Assembly: GCA_905116865.2 (NCBI GenBank)
Contig: CAJHNH020002668.1
Span: 262,501-326,500, forward strand
Length of the DNA stretch: 64,000 bases
Source of the DNA: Candidula unifasciata
Taxonomy: Eukaryota > Mollusca > Gastropoda > Stylommatophora > Geomitridae
Direction: 5' to 3'
Program-made: the position numbers and the translations under genes
Notes under the pieces: model-generated
The model's database searches: none
Told to the model about the DNA's origin: nothing
Seen by the model: the letters and a program-made list of their open reading frames with translations, nothing else
Part shown: one piece after another, positions 33,646 through 45,430 of the stretch
How positions within the stretch are numbered: position 1 is the stretch's first letter
How the letters are laid out: each line of letters opens with the position of its first letter

Positions 33646-35161
33646 TGTATCAGTTAATATAATTTACAACCATAAACTGGTGACAAAACTGTAGTAGATG
33701 GTGTTTCTTGGTGATTTGAGAACTCCAAGCTACAACATCCCGTCGCCCGTCAACATCGTTGCGACTGCTAACGTGGCAATCGGCGCTTTCCGTAAACACT
33801 CGGCTACTTCCTGTCACAGTCCCGCACAAACTGGCGTATTTTCATGGCGACCTTGTACTGTAACATGTGAAAGGAAAAGTTGTTGTCCTGGTGGCTCTAC
33901 ACTTGAGATATAACTGGAGATATCGGTAATCATTAAGGATCGATTATTTTTCATTAAGCATTTTAGTAATGTTGAGGTTTTTAATGGTAACTTCCAATTC
34001 AGTTATTAGATTAGGAGAACTATAGTATATTATATTATTATTATTATAATTATACTGAGCATAGTATAAGTATACTCTGGCGTTGTGTTGTGCCAGTTGT
34101 GGAACACAAGGATATATTGATATACAGATACGATACAGTACAGTCAGTACTCGTACTGTGCAGCGAGTTACTGCCCACAAAAGATGTTGAATGTCGCCCA
34201 TCTAGGCTGCGAGCAAATCTCTTGTTATAGGTCTGCATGTAAGTAGTGTAGTACAGTAGTCAGTAGTTCTTCCCAGTGTACCGACTTTTTAACCGAGGGT
34301 TGTTATTTATTATAATTATAGTGTGTTTGGCTTGTTTGTGGTGATTGCCCATGTTCCAAATTAGGCTTTGATATACATTTTCACCCATGCACTGGAAGGG
34401 GGTGGGGGGGGGGGGGGGAGGTTGGCTGATGTGAGCAAGATTGGACACTACCTACATCTCTAGGGGCCACAAACTCTGAGATCTCCTGCCAGCTCTGTTC
34501 AGGTCACAAAGGTGAACCCTAATCCGTGGCTAACAATGTGGACATGCGGCAGAAGTCTTGGGTGAGGATCCGTAAAACTACCCAAGAGCCGGCTAACACC
34601 TGAGGTGAGGTACAGAGTAACTATTTAAACACATCACAATGACCTTAACTTTCTCTCACGCCTGTGATCGATGTCACTGAGCCACAGTTGTCTAGTAAAA
34701 GGTAAAGTCGGGAGATGTGAACCAGCGTCATTGCACACGGTTGGTTATAAATCATAAGTGCTCTGCCACCAGTACGGACAGCTAATAAGAAACTCCCCGC
34801 CTGTCGTCATTCGCTCATAACTCTGTAACTACAGCGACGTTCCTCCATTTACCCCAGAGTGTCAACTCTGGTACCCATTTCCTAGAGACTGGGTGAACCC
34901 CGGGAGCCGCCCGGTTTCGAACACAGACCGTGGGTTGCAGCTGGATTTGAAAGCGAGCCTCTTATCGACTGCGCTAACGCGGCCCCCTGGTTGTCTAGTC
35001 TTAATCTGTACTTTTGTTTGCATCTTCTATGTTTAAATTATGTTGTTTCTTAAATTTGTTTTCATCTGCATGTCTCTTCATTTCTTTCTACCAACAGATT
35101 GATTTGTTGAATAAATTACTTGGTGTCTCTGGCTGCTTGATTGCCTTAGCTGATTAAGAGA
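33646..35161. promoter_or_regulatory. Divergent intergenic region TMED10 / MRPL33
   Basis: TMED10 (-) and MRPL33 (+) start codons are 1.5 kb apart and point away from each other, so this stretch must hold both 5' regions. A SINE-C copy occupies ~34695-34985 and a G-run of about 20 lies near 34398-34419. No clear TATA box or CpG-rich core was identified. Confidence 0.45.
34695..34985 (-). mobile_element. SINE-C (tRNA-derived)
   Basis: About 90% alike with 20047-20335 in the same orientation. Lies between the divergent TMED10 and MRPL33 starts. Confidence 0.82.
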
Positions 35162-35175
35162 ATGTCGTCTGGAAA
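35162..35175 (+). CDS. MRPL33: MRPL33 exon 1 (coding part)
   Basis: ATG TCG TCT GGA AA followed by donor gtaaga; phase 2 out. An AG acceptor after a pyrimidine tract (tttctttctaccaacag, ending 35098) could mark a spliced 5' UTR. Confidence 0.82.
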
Positions 35176-38100
35176 GTAAGATTTTTAACATTTGCCTCTG
35201 TCTTGAAAATGTTACAATTTTTCTACCATAAAAAGAAAATAATAACAAAAAAATTTATGCATGTCATTTTTTTTTTCCATCATGTCCAACACAAGTTAAG
35301 ACATATAAAACAAGAGCATGACAAAGAATGGCAGTCATGAAAAAGCTTGCCATATGTCAGTAATAGGAACAGGTGAGAAAGATCTTAAGAAGCTATATGC
35401 TGGCTGAGTCAGGCTGGTCCTTGAATACTGTATTTGCAGTTTGGGCAACAGCAGCCAAGTCATTTGTTAAAAAAAAATTATTTCACCTAGAAATAAGAAG
35501 TATGAATGATAACATTAACTGGAGGCATGGAAATTCCACATAACAGCCGGAAAAGATCACACGTCTACAACCAGTGCAGGAGAGAAGAGATAGCGGAGTG
35601 TTAGCAGATCACTCCATATATTAGAGGTTTTAGGGTCTTGGGAAAATCAGGACCCTGTCTTGTTTGGAACTTTATAAGTACAAAAGATTCAAGGAGAAGT
35701 CAATAAGTAAGTCACAAATGGTTGTTTAAAAAAAATAAAGATGATAACAACTTAAAAACTATTAATTTAATTGTTTGGGTACTCACCTTGAGTACACTTT
35801 GTTAAATTTTGATTTATCATGCATTGTATTGTATGCTAAGCCATGTTAGCACCCTATTGCAGCTGCTACAGAGTCAACCATTACTGACCTGTCACCTCTA
35901 ATCATCTCCTCCACCCCCTACACAGATGCGTCTGTTTCAATTTCAACAGGATGACCAGACCGGACTTCAACAATTTTAGCACGTCCTCTAGCAAACAAAT
36001 TTTACCCAGCTATGTGCCGCTTTGCGAGATAAACATTGTCAACATAAACAGGAAGCCTTTTTTTATGAATGTCCTTTGCAGGCAGCCCTTTTGCCCCCAG
36101 AAAAAATGCATGTTGTTTATTAAGGGTACACTCTGTAGTTGCAGTCACCATTTTGTGTCTGTGTTGCAAATGTGCATGCTACATCTAGCGCAGTCTAACG
36201 AATGGGGACATACAGTCTAATGTTGCTGTTACCTTTATAACCACCAACTACATTTTCCTGCCATCCCATAACCATTTGTGACTTACTTATTGACTTCCCC
36301 TCGTTTCGTTATTTAGAACACAAAACTAATATATATATCAGAAACAAAATATACAAATTTCCAGGGCACCAGGAGCCTCTCTTGGCAGTGGTGAAATGTC
36401 ACAGGCTAGCTTAGTTCTGGCACGTGGTGAGACATGATTTGATGGCAAAGACTGCACTTCAAGGAACATTAAGGGGGATGGGAGTCAAAGAAGAGGAGGG
36501 CAAAAAAAAATGGAATGACAACATTAAGAAAGACAGGACTGTAGAGAAAAAGAACACGTTTTGAAATCCATACATGAAAACAATAATAATGGTTGATTCA
36601 GACGAACTCCCTTGCGTTTATGCCGTCCTTATCTTGGCAGATGACCAAGTAGCAATTACCGGTGTCATGATTTCAACACTTCTCAAAGCAGCCAATATAT
36701 CTGTTGAGCCGCTTTGGACGGCCTAAACGTTAAAGAGTTGATCAGCAACGTGGGCAGTGCTGCTTGGGCAGACCGGTTGCAATGTCCGGCGGAGCTCCTG
36801 CTGCAGGTGGTGGAGATGCCAAACCTGCTGAAGCAAAGAAAGAAGAGAAGATGGAAGAGTCTAAGAAGATGAGGACATGGGCTTTGGACTGTTAAACCAA
36901 TCTTCATGTACAGATGACAGACGCTTTTGTTAAATTAAAAAATAAATCCTGCTTAAATAGTGAGAAGCACTTATTCAACAAGCTGAAGATTTAAAAAATA
37001 TCGGGTTTTCTGTGCTAGTGCTTCCATCAATACACCTCCCTTACCCTAATGGGTCAAGAGTTATGTTATGGGAAGAGGTGTAGACAGCACTGGGCTTGGT
37101 GCAACATGTGTGGTTCAACACCTCTGCATCCCTGTCTCGTTTTGAACTTGTGTATTTAATAAATAAATAGACCTGTATTGTTTGGCACTCATGGAAAGAA
37201 GTACAAAGATAGAAGGACACACTAAACAGCATGAAAATCTAAAGCTATGGTTTATCATGCCAGAAATCGAACCTGTCACTTGTAAATGACAAAATCGACT
37301 CGCTGTAGGAACAAGTATACTAAGACGCATGACCAGCTGTAGGGTTTCCCATCTGTTTAGGTCTGTCTCATTTTGAACTTGTTCATGTTTGTATTATTGT
37401 CTTGGGTAGAAATGTATTAGTGTTTCTGGATTTCTGCAGTTGTCTCACACTTAATTTGATCCCTTTGCAGGTCTGTAATAGTTTTGCTAAAAAGCCTTGC
37501 TGGGACCGGCCACCAGTTATACAGACAAAGGCCTAAGACAGCAGACAAGTTAGAATTTTTGCACTTGGATCCATTTGGTAAGAAAATTTCAGTTTTATAT
37601 ATGTATACATATACATATAACTCTCTTTCGAAAACTTATATTTTGGGGTGCCATCTCCAAACAGTGTAGATTCAGTACAGGGGGAATATTGTGTGGTGAA
37701 GCCCCAGTCTTTTCCAGTGTGTGATTCTCGTACCAGTGTCCAAAAACCACAGTAACAGTCTGTGGGCAATTCATAAAAACATTGATCGCCCACATCATTT
37801 AAATCTATCATTTTTTTTTTTAAATTGATACAAAGCATTTTGAAATATTTATGTGATATCTTTCAACATGCACTTCTTCTTCGGCATTCCGAGCCCTTGA
37901 GGTTCATTGCCATGGGTATCACTCACCTCCATTTATTTCACTTATTGGTCTTGTCTGTCCACTTGATGACTCCTAAGTGTTTGTAGGTCTGCCTGTAAAT
38001 TCTCTGTCATCTCTAACATCTACCTCATGGTCTGCCATTACATTCCCAGTCTTTGTCTCTGTTATCTACAATTCTCTATTGCATCTTTGATGTGTCCAAA

Positions 38101-38524
38101 GATTTGTCATAAGACCCTCTTCTCATAAGTTTGTAATAAAGCAAACATAAATCAAGATCACATATGCTAACATTTTTGTTAAGATACTTTCGTCTGTGAT
38201 GTAGACCATGGCCATTCATCTCAGGGACCACAGTGTTGAAAATCTGGAATGTTGTAGACCCTGTCACAGCAAAGATTACACTGCAATTGGCAGTTGATCC
38301 CCTTGTTAGGCCTCTTTGGGTCAAATTTGGGCTGGCAGTTTAATAGCCCTGATGTAGACCATGATAATAATAGACAGTGCGTGCATGTTTCACATAAGTG
38401 TTTTTTACTTACAGACAGACTGTTTTATTAATTGCTTTTTGAATTTTTCATCTTCACAGTGCAACAGATAGTTTTATACAGAGAAGAGAAAAAAGTCAAA
38501 ACTGTGCGTTCAAAGGGGAAATAA
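35162..38524 (+). CDS. MRPL33: MRPL33, mitochondrial large-subunit ribosomal protein bL33m, complete, three exons
   Basis: Exons 35162-35175, 37471-37577 and 38460-38524 join in phase to a 61-aa protein ending in TAA. It reads MSSGKSVIVLLKSLAGTGHQ, then LYRQRPKTADKLEFLHLDPF, VQQIVLYREEKKVKTV and RSKGK. The pattern (hydrophobic start, SLAGTGxxxxxxR, KLxFLHxDPxVxxxVLxxExKKx) is that of mitochondrial bL33, and human MRPL33 is of similar size (65 aa). It is a structural protein of the 39S subunit (family knowledge). No zinc-binding cysteines are present, as in other mitochondrial forms. The first exon is only 14 coding bases. A processed RPLP1 copy lies in intron 1. Confidence 0.93.
35176..36580. 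other. MRPL33 intron 1, first part, nothing recognised
   Basis: No repeat shared with the rest of the window and no conserved coding frame seen. The RPLP1 retrocopy follows. Confidence 0.45.
36589..36899 (+). pseudogene. RPLP1: RPLP1 processed pseudogene (60S acidic ribosomal protein P1)
   Basis: An intronless reading begins ATG and gives MVDSDELPCVYAVLILADDQ, then LLKAANISVEPLWTA followed by a stop. After frame slips come VKELISNVGSAA, then AKPAEAKKEEKMEESKK and a C-terminal DMGFGL, the P1 hinge and tail. Exon joins are absent and AT-rich sequence with aaaaaataaa follows, as expected of a retrocopy. Several stops and shifts disable it. It lies in MRPL33 intron 1, sense strand, so the parent gene is elsewhere. 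Confidence 0.87.
37471..37577 (+). CDS. MRPL33: MRPL33 exon 2
   Basis: Acceptor atccctttgcag, donor gtaaga, phase 2 in and phase 1 out. Encodes (K)SVIVLLKSLAGTGHQLY and on to EFLHLDPF. Confidence 0.94.
37865..38100 (-). mobile_element. LINE tail relic
   Basis: Starts ttcggcattccgagcccttg as at 8885 and continues with the same blocks (gatatcactcacctcc; tggtctgcc). Antisense, in MRPL33 intron 2. Confidence 0.6.
38460..38524 (+). CDS. MRPL33: MRPL33 exon 3
   Basis: Acceptor tcatcttcacag; phase 1 in. Encodes (V)QQIVLYREEKKVKTVRSKGK and TAA. Confidence 0.93.
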
Positions 38525-38809
38525 CCTTCACTTGTTCAGACTTTCATATCAGCACCATTAAGAGCTCTCCCATGTTCGTTGTTAAATATTAGACCTGTAT
38601 CAACTGTCCATATGAATCTGTTATGAATTGGGTTTTTTTTAAACATATAAACGTCATGTATCTGAATTATTAAACTACTTCTGTCCCATTGTGTTGTCTC
38701 TGTTTAACTCCTTCGTGCATAACTATTTACTGACCAAAGCTCCACGCCTTGAGAGGAGAAATACATTTACAACTGCTCGGGACTACAAGAACAAAATATT
38801 TTACTATTC

Positions 38810-38900
38810 TCCTGTTTGCTGTGGTCTGATGTAGCCCTGTTTTTGCTGTGGTAAGATGTAGCCCTGTGTTTGCTGTGGGAAGATGTAGCCCTGGTATTTA
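38810..38900 (+). repeat. ~30-bp tandem repeat, three copies
   Basis: Unit tttgctgtgg.aagatgtagc cctg, three times, downstream of MRPL33. Confidence 0.8.
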
Positions 38901-39267
38901 TCATGTGTCTGTGATTTAGGTTTAAAAAAGTTGCTAACATTCATTCACAATAACAAACACCCCCCCTTCCCCCCAAGCAAATGGTCTCATTGCAAATTTC
39001 AGAGGTTCATTTTAATTAATTTAGTTTATTGACAAACTCAATTGTGGGCTGCAGGTTAAGGCTATTGCGTTGCATATAAAGGGATATCCTAAGCCTTACC
39101 TGAGATAAAATAAGCATGCCATGTGCTGGTTTTACAGAATCCTGTTCGCACTCTGCTGAGAGAGCCCAAAGGTACTGGACATGCATGTTGATGTTGCAGG
39201 GATTACACAGGATAGAACAGAATATAGGACTATACTGTGAAGTGAAGCCCAAGTGACTTAAGCAAAT

Positions 39268-39490
39268 AAAGCCCGTCTCTCTAGCGTAGTTGGCTAAACC
39301 GGAGTGAGCGGGTGACGAACTCCTTGTGGTCCGGGTTCACTCCCGGGGGTGGGCAGAAAAGCCACATTTTCTCCCAGATTTACGGTTTTTAAAATGGAAT
39401 CAAGGCCGAAAGGTTGCGATATCCATAATACCGAGCCTAAGGGTTGATAACTCATAGCTTCTGGGTACTAAAACAACAAGCAAATAAAAG
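39268..39490 (+). mobile_element. SINE-E (tRNA-like), single copy
   Basis: Head tctctctagcgtagttggct and a B box gtccgggttcactcccggg, followed by a unique body and a tail with acaacaagcaaataaaa. No second copy was found here. Confidence 0.6.
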
Positions 39491-39899
39491 GTGTTGGTAT
39501 TGACTACGAAGTGTCTGTTGCATACGACCAGGAAAAAAGACCTGATGGTTATACTAACTAACAGGTCCAAGGAACAGATGCAAAGGGCCTACGGCTTTAT
39601 AATAATAAACACCTGATTGTCTAGAGTAGGCAGCTATGGAATCAACAAAAATCTAACCAGACACAAAACTTCTGCTGTACTTCCTGTTTGTACATTACTT
39701 TAGTAAATCTGAAACGATCTCTTAGAGTTGATGACTCTTAGAGATCATCTGCTGCTTCTTCTTAGTGTTTACTGGCGGAGAGACCTGGTTGTTTCCTCTT
39801 GGTCCGTGGTATTCTGAGGAGAGGAGGGAAAACTTTACACTGCAGAAAGAGGTGGGAAAACCGTAATGCTGACGGAATAGGCTTCCCCTGTTTCGGTCC

Positions 39900-40045
39900 C
39901 GGAGTCCCTTTTTTTGGGACCAAGTATGTCATAAAAGGCGAATAATAAATGGGCTGCTGAAATCAGATGTGTTGCCCGAAAGGTACAGGTATTATAGCCT
40001 ATGTGTAAACCACAACATAGTGTGCCAACCTACCTTTAGAAAAAT
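39900..40045 (-). mobile_element. Repeat G, reverse
   Basis: tcataaaaggcgaataataa, tatagcctatgtgtaaacca. Confidence 0.65.
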
Positions 40046-40632
40046 TGATTACAGATTTGTCACATTAAAATCTTCGCAAGTCTAGCGATCCACTGGACAT
40101 GTTGTTAGGAAGATTTTGGTGTAATAAAACTCATATACGCAAAATCACCATTTCCAAGATAATAGCGTAATGATACTGTCAGACATCGTGGGAAGAACAC
40201 CTTGTTCTAGATTCATCTGCTATAAGCAGAACAATTGGCTTATCTATCTCGTTAGAATGCAGCATCATTCTATCACAGGCTCTATATCTTAGATCAGCAA
40301 CAAAAGCTAGAGGTCGCCCACGATAACACGGATCGACACTTTACGCCCTCTCGGCATGACAATAGTGAGTACCAGACAGCGTACGCTAGATGGCAAATTA
40401 TTCCTCCTTGCGACACTCATCAACAGTAAGTGTTTATAATGACGACGTACAAACTCAAAGAGTGACGTAATTGCCCATCACTATTAGTGTGTGCCATGTC
40501 ATCGTTTTTATCCTTAGATGCCCATCACAAGGTCCTCCAAGCACAAATGTGAGATGGCAATCTGCCCTCAAAGTAAGGTAGGGCAGGGGAATTCAATGCT
40601 ATCCAAGGAGGCTTCCACAAATGCATAGTTAG

Positions 40633-41100
40633 TTAGTTAGTCTTTCCTCTTGTGTCGAGTGCGGCACATAGGGCAGAGGTCATGACTCTCCATGCATGGC
40701 GGTTCGTTGCAATCTGTTGTAGGTCTTGGATGTTTGAGTGGCCCATGAATGAGCCTTCCCTGATGATAGTTCTTCGTAGAGTTTCCCTTGGTCTTCCACA
40801 AGATCTTTTCCCCTGTGGTGTCCAAATGAGGGCTTGGTGAGGAAGTCTTGATTTATCCATTCTAAGGGCGTGGCCGACATAGTTCCAGCGGCGTTTTCGT
40901 ATAAAATTAGACACATACTCTTGCCTGGATTCTTGCCTTATTTGTGTATTGGTTCGGAAATCTGACCATTTGAAATTTAGTATTCTTCTAAGGCATTTAT
41001 TTTCAAAACTGTCTAATTTTGTGTCTAGAGTTTTCGTTGATTTCCAGCTCTCGCATCCATAGGTTAGTACTGGAATCACACAAGAATGCATAGCTGAAGC
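40633..41100 (-). mobile_element. RTE-like LINE RT C-terminal fragment, open frame
   Basis: One antisense frame of about 150 codons reads VIPVLTYGCESWKSTKTLDT, ENKCLRRILNFKWSDFRTNT, RRWNYVGHALRMDKSRLPHQ and RSCGRPRETLRRTI. This is the thumb and C-terminal tail of a non-LTR reverse transcriptase; palm and endonuclease are absent. Good preservation suggests a fairly young insertion. Confidence 0.9.
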
Positions 41101-42780
41101 ATAATTATCTGCTTAGGCTTACTTCCGTTTGTTGGACTTCTGTTAATCACCGGCTGTGCATGCACCTAGGAGACCAACAGGACGCCATCCATTGACCTGA
41201 CACTTTGATAACCTCCTCATAGTGAGCAGGGTTAGTTAGTCTTTCCTCCTAATACATTACTTGGTGAGGGGGGGGGGGGGGTCCTTCTTGAACCTCAGGA
41301 TTTATGGCTAGTGCTATCGCCACGACTGTGTAGGTGTGGATTTTATTTTGCCCACCGACAGAAAAAAAAATGTCCAGCCTTATCGAGAATTCGAGCCCAG
41401 CGTTCTAACCGTTCGACCAGCTGTTCCTCAATAGATTTATAAGAACAGTAGTTAGTCAAACTGCATTTAGTGATCACACAAGACAAACTGTCCTAACAGC
41501 CTTGCTGTCTGGCAGAATATAGTCCCTAGACATTTTTCCGATGCAAAACAGTTGAGAAAACAAAAAAGTGGTGGGGAAAATCGTCAACATGTGCCGTGCC
41601 AGTACGCGTAGACTGTCATGTTTTGCCATCTCACACGATCACCAGAATCATGAATCAGTTCAATGTTTTTGTCTCGCCCACATACCCGATCAGGCTGGCA
41701 TAAAGAGTGATGAGCCAGCGGACCAACTGGCAAGCGATGCAGCAGCGCTGTACGAACTGGGTTTGTGGATAATGGCGAATTTTTTTTTTACACTAACACG
41801 ATTCCGTGTCATGTGAGGAGTAAATGATTATCGACTATGCCTCCTGAGAGGCCGAGATGGAAGACACTATAACTAACCTCTCATTGGAACAGTTAGTAGA
41901 AGTATTTTTGCATCGAAGGACTGTGTACGCATATGAATGTACAGTGTCGTTGACTGTAATAACATAACATGTGAACGATGCATCTAGAGAGCCTTTGTCA
42001 GCACAATACATGACTATACAGTACCACAAATGTGAACAAACAAGAATTCGCAAAATGAAGTATCTCTGAGAGAAATCACATATCTGTAGCCTAGAAAATG
42101 TATTATTTGATCTGAAAACCCTCTTCCTGGAAAATCTATAATGCAAACCTTTTGGCCAGAAAGAACAACAGTAGAACATAAACTCTATGGGCCACTGAAT
42201 GAACTAATAAAGACAGTGAAATTTACACAAGAGAAAAAACTGCTGATATAGACAACTTATTTCAGGCGAACGAAAGAAGAAGAAGATACTTGTTCTTCGC
42301 GCAGGATTTACAGTTGCGTCTACTACTTCTTTAATTCTGTCAGGAATTTTTTTTGCAAAAAAATCTTGAAAATTACAGATAAAGCAATTCACCTCCCGTT
42401 GTTACAGTTAATTATGGCCTCTCTCCCACTCTGTATCTCAGTCTATCTATTTCTCTGTCGGTCTATCTTATTATCTACCTATCGGTCAATCTGATCTTTC
42501 TATGACCCATTTCCCTCACACCTGCATTAAATTGCATTCTTAACAGAAAACAAAAGGCCTACAAAATACATTATGAAATAAACACTCTTGAGACATCCAA
42601 ATATCAACATGCACAGAAAAAGCAGCTGATAATTGAGCTGTCGTATCCGTATCGATGTCCGACTGGACAGTCATATAAATTTTCGAAGAAACCCATTATT
42701 TTGGAATTACAAAATGCGAGGTGAAGTGTATAAGAAATACCCAAAAAAAAAAGGGGGGGGGGGCAAGAAAAGGCAGTCAC
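41100..42780. other. Intergenic stretch
   Basis: Contains only the RNase H relic at ~41568-41775, a G run at ~41270 and unidentified AT-rich DNA. Confidence 0.45.
41568..41775 (+). mobile_element. RNase H relic
   Basis: A short reading CLAHIPDQAGIKSDEPADQL followed by ASDAAALYEL matches the terminal RNase H motif (GHxGIxGNExADxLA) with substitutions. Isolated fragment. Confidence 0.55.
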
Positions 42781-42789
42781 CACCAACGA

Positions 42790-43010
42790 AGAACTAACAA
42801 CTGAGTAGTCAGTGTAGTAGGCTCAGTACCGATAAATCTGTTCACACAACAAAGAATCCAGTGGTTTGGTCATCTGTCAGAATGGAACAACAAAATCAGC
42901 TAGAACGTACTACATGAGAATAGCAGGCTACAAGGCGAGGAGCCGAACAAGAAACAAAAGGGTGGAATATGTGAAAAAGTCTACAAAAACGCAACATAAC
43001 GTTCACTATG
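42790..43010 (+). mobile_element. LINE tail relic upstream of tRNA-Asp copy 1
   Basis: Reads FTQQRIQWFGHLSEWNNKIS and a decayed KQKGGICEKV. Its 3' side ends within about 50 bp of the tRNA. Confidence 0.65.
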
Positions 43011-43052
43011 ACAACAGAAGAGGACATGAATGCCAGACGTTCAAAGTCGTCA

Positions 43053-43124
43053 TCCTCGGTAGTATAGTGGTAAGTATCCCCGCCTGTCACGCGGGAGACC
43101 GGGGTTCGATTCCCCGCCGGGGAG
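43053..43124 (+). tRNA. tRNA-Asp (GTC), copy 1
   Basis: 72 nt with acceptor stem TCCTCGG/CCGGGGA fully paired (one T-G), A box TAGTATAGTGG, anticodon arm CCCGCCTGTCACGCGGG with GTC, and B box GGTTCGATTCC. A run of more than ten T follows as Pol III terminator. Flanked by LINE fragments on both sides: a + strand tail upstream and a - strand RT piece downstream. Confidence 0.96.
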
Positions 43125-43210
43125 GATTTTTTTTTTTTTTTGTCTGCCTAAATTAACTTGATTTCTTTTTGTCTCCAGTATTATATCTGCTTGATCTGTT
43201 ACCAGTGTTT

Positions 43211-43474
43211 TTAGTAGTTTCTTTGTAGTCCAACTTTTGATAGTATTTTTTCAAAAAAATTTTTTTTCAACACGTCATTGCCTTTCTTAATTAGAAGAAG
43301 AATACCATCTGCAAAATCAAGATCTTCAGACTGTGTTCGCCATCTAGGTAACTCCAGTGTTTTCAAGACAACTTTTTTTTCCATGACACACCAAATAGCT
43401 ATACTAATTAACAAGCGAGAGATTAAAAAATAATCCGGCCCAATATTTGTAGGCAATTTTTTTGTTATTTTCAA
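43211..43474 (-). mobile_element. LINE RT palm fragment downstream of tRNA-Asp copy 1
   Basis: Antisense frame reads LELPRWRTQSEDLDFADGIL, LLIKKGNDVLKK and ILSKVGL. FADG replaces the catalytic FADD, so the domain is dead. The element is cut 3' of the palm before reaching the tRNA. Confidence 0.8.
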
Positions 43475-43652
43475 GTCCCCACCCTGGCTTTTGTCGGGTG
43501 ACCTAAATTATAACCTAATAGTTTGACGGGGTTTCTGGGACTGGCGCTCTGGTGGTTCTCATCCGAATGGTGACACTTTGTGTCACCTGGTGTTTATCGC
43601 TCACCTTCAGTCATGGTGGGACTGAACCTCAGTCAGTCAGTCAGTCAGGGTA
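43455..43652 (-). mobile_element. Repeat F, reverse
   Basis: ccccaccctggcttttgtcg, acggggtttctgggactggc, ends cagtcagtcagtcag. Confidence 0.75.
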
Positions 43653-43884
43653 GATAAAATACCCTTATACAATTCCTAAAACAAGTTTTGTGTGTATTCG
43701 TTATATTATGCAGCTTGCTGATATACTTTTTTTTTTCGGTTTATCTTTTCCTAACACAACTCTGTTTAACTCCAGTTTATAAGGCAAAAACAACCACTTG
43801 AACCATCATTCGTTCGCACTGCACACCCTGAGCCTTCATATATTGTTTTAATATTGTTTATGATTTCATTTGATTCTTCCTCCG

Positions 43885-44065
43885 AAGTCGGATATCATCT
43901 GCCGGAGAGGCGGGGAACGAGAACTGCAAACAAATAAGCCAGTAAAACGGATGTACACGCAAAACTCAGGTCAAGGTAAAAGCCAAAAGTCCATTTTGGA
44001 CGAACAACCGCGACTTACCGCCGGAATTCACAGCCGGTGAACAAGAAGAAGAAGAAGAAGAATTT
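43885..44065 (+). mobile_element. Repeat B, 3' part
   Basis: Contains atctgccggagaggcgggga, aataagccagtaaaacggat, ends (AAG)n. Confidence 0.75.
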
Positions 44066-44069
44066 GATT

Positions 44070-44930
44070 CAAGAACCGACATCACAGCACTCGGGGCATT
44101 CCCATAAGCGCTCCGTCCCCATCTACAGCAGCCAGCGAAGAGTTCTGATACTAATGGTGCCAGTAGCAGTCTGATTAAACGTCCGTCTTGCCTTTCCTCT
44201 GAGCCTCGAGCATTGGCCAGAACGTCTCGTCACCCCCGCTGCATCAATCTTACCAGACAACCGGGAAGGCTAACCCGGTCAACAAATGTCCGCAGAAGTC
44301 GGGTGTGTTGGCCGAAATGTTCAAATATCGCAGCCATGCTGTAGACGGGCACAACGCAATTACATCTTCGGATGAACGCAAAAGAAGAATCTCACCAGGT
44401 GGTGGTGATCCATCTGCTCCTCCGAATTGTCCACGCTTTCCCACAAGGCACTAACCACGTCTGCCCTATCATGTATCAGTATTCCACCAAGTTGTGCAGA
44501 GCCAGCCAGTCTGTCGGCCTGTTCATTTCCCAACACACCGGCGTGACCCGGTTTAAAAAAATCCAGACAATACTCCTCACTCGTGTCCTCCGCAGCGAGG
44601 CATGCCACTCTGCACGAAGCATACCTGTTTTGATCTTCCTCAGCATGCTTTATGAATCAGTTACAATCACGATGTGTGTGTGTGTGTGTGTGTGTCGTGT
44701 TCTCTAGCCAGCGGAAAGCTGCAGTGACCGTCTCCACCTCCATTCTTAAGCTGGGTGTTGTGGTATCATATGCTAGGCTCTCCTGCACCAAACGTCGACC
44801 ATTAACTTTTGCCAAGAAGCCCCAAGCACTTCTTTTGCCTCTTGACACTGAACCGTCTGTGTAAATGATCAAATCCTCTGAGCGAGCAATATCTTGGATT
44901 ATTTGCAGAATTTCCACCTCTGTGGCACCT
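44070..44930 (-). mobile_element. LINE RNase H / 3' end relic
   Basis: Antisense reading: DLIIYTDGSVSRGKRSAWGF, LRMEVETVTAAFRWLE, interrupted by a (TG)n microsatellite, then CLDFFKPGHAGVLGNEQADR and [12 protein letters not shown]. It is one RNase H domain broken by frameshifts; the 3' end runs into a (CTT)n tail. Same family as 30825-31345. Confidence 0.85.
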
Positions 44931-45260
44931 GCTGGCTAGTCTCTGCATTCCCGGTTCAGCGTGATTATGACTCTACAACAGTCTGACTGTTCAGGTAGCA
45001 CCTTGACCCACTCTTTTCCTCGCCCAATATTCTCTAGGATGCAAACCTGGTGTAGTGTCTATGCTTTTTTAAAAATGTGTTTGATATCTTGCACTTGTAT
45101 CATGTCTTCATAATGCATATTCTTCAAGGTGCCAGCTAACTCCTTTTTAACTGCATCCCTGATGTCTACATCATTATGATCTGTCTGAGCTATAAACCTA
45201 TAGAGAAAAAGCCTCCCCTTTCTGAGTAAGAGACAATTATGAAAGACCTTTATCTTATCA

Positions 45261-45332
45261 TCCTCGGTAGTATAGTGGTAAGTATCCCCGCCTGTCACGC
45301 GGGAGACCGGGGTTCGATTCCCCGCCGGGGAG
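45261..45332 (+). tRNA. tRNA-Asp (GTC), copy 2
   Basis: Identical to copy 1 over the 72 nt. A T7 run follows nine bases after the end. An antisense LINE C-terminus ending GMKDHHNE-stop lies 16 bp downstream. Confidence 0.96.
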
Positions 45333-45430
45333 GATAACTTTTTTTCATTCATTCATTGTGATGGTCTTTCATGCCCTTCCACAACCCGCGACGCTCAACA
45401 ACATGTGCTGATATCCCTCCATACTATGAC
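45333..45430 (-). mobile_element. LINE 3' end abutting tRNA-Asp copy 2
   Basis: Antisense reading VVERRGLWKGMKDHHNE-stop (stop at 45351-45349), then atgaaaaaaagttatc to the tRNA end. This is the C-terminus and short 3' tail of a non-LTR element. Confidence 0.75.

Noticed and set aside
42866..43156. Open frames running through the tRNA-Asp genes (also antisense 45059-45352)
   Set aside because: The frames owe their middle to tRNA sequence (antisense SPAGNRTPVSRVTGGD); the tRNA is the real feature.
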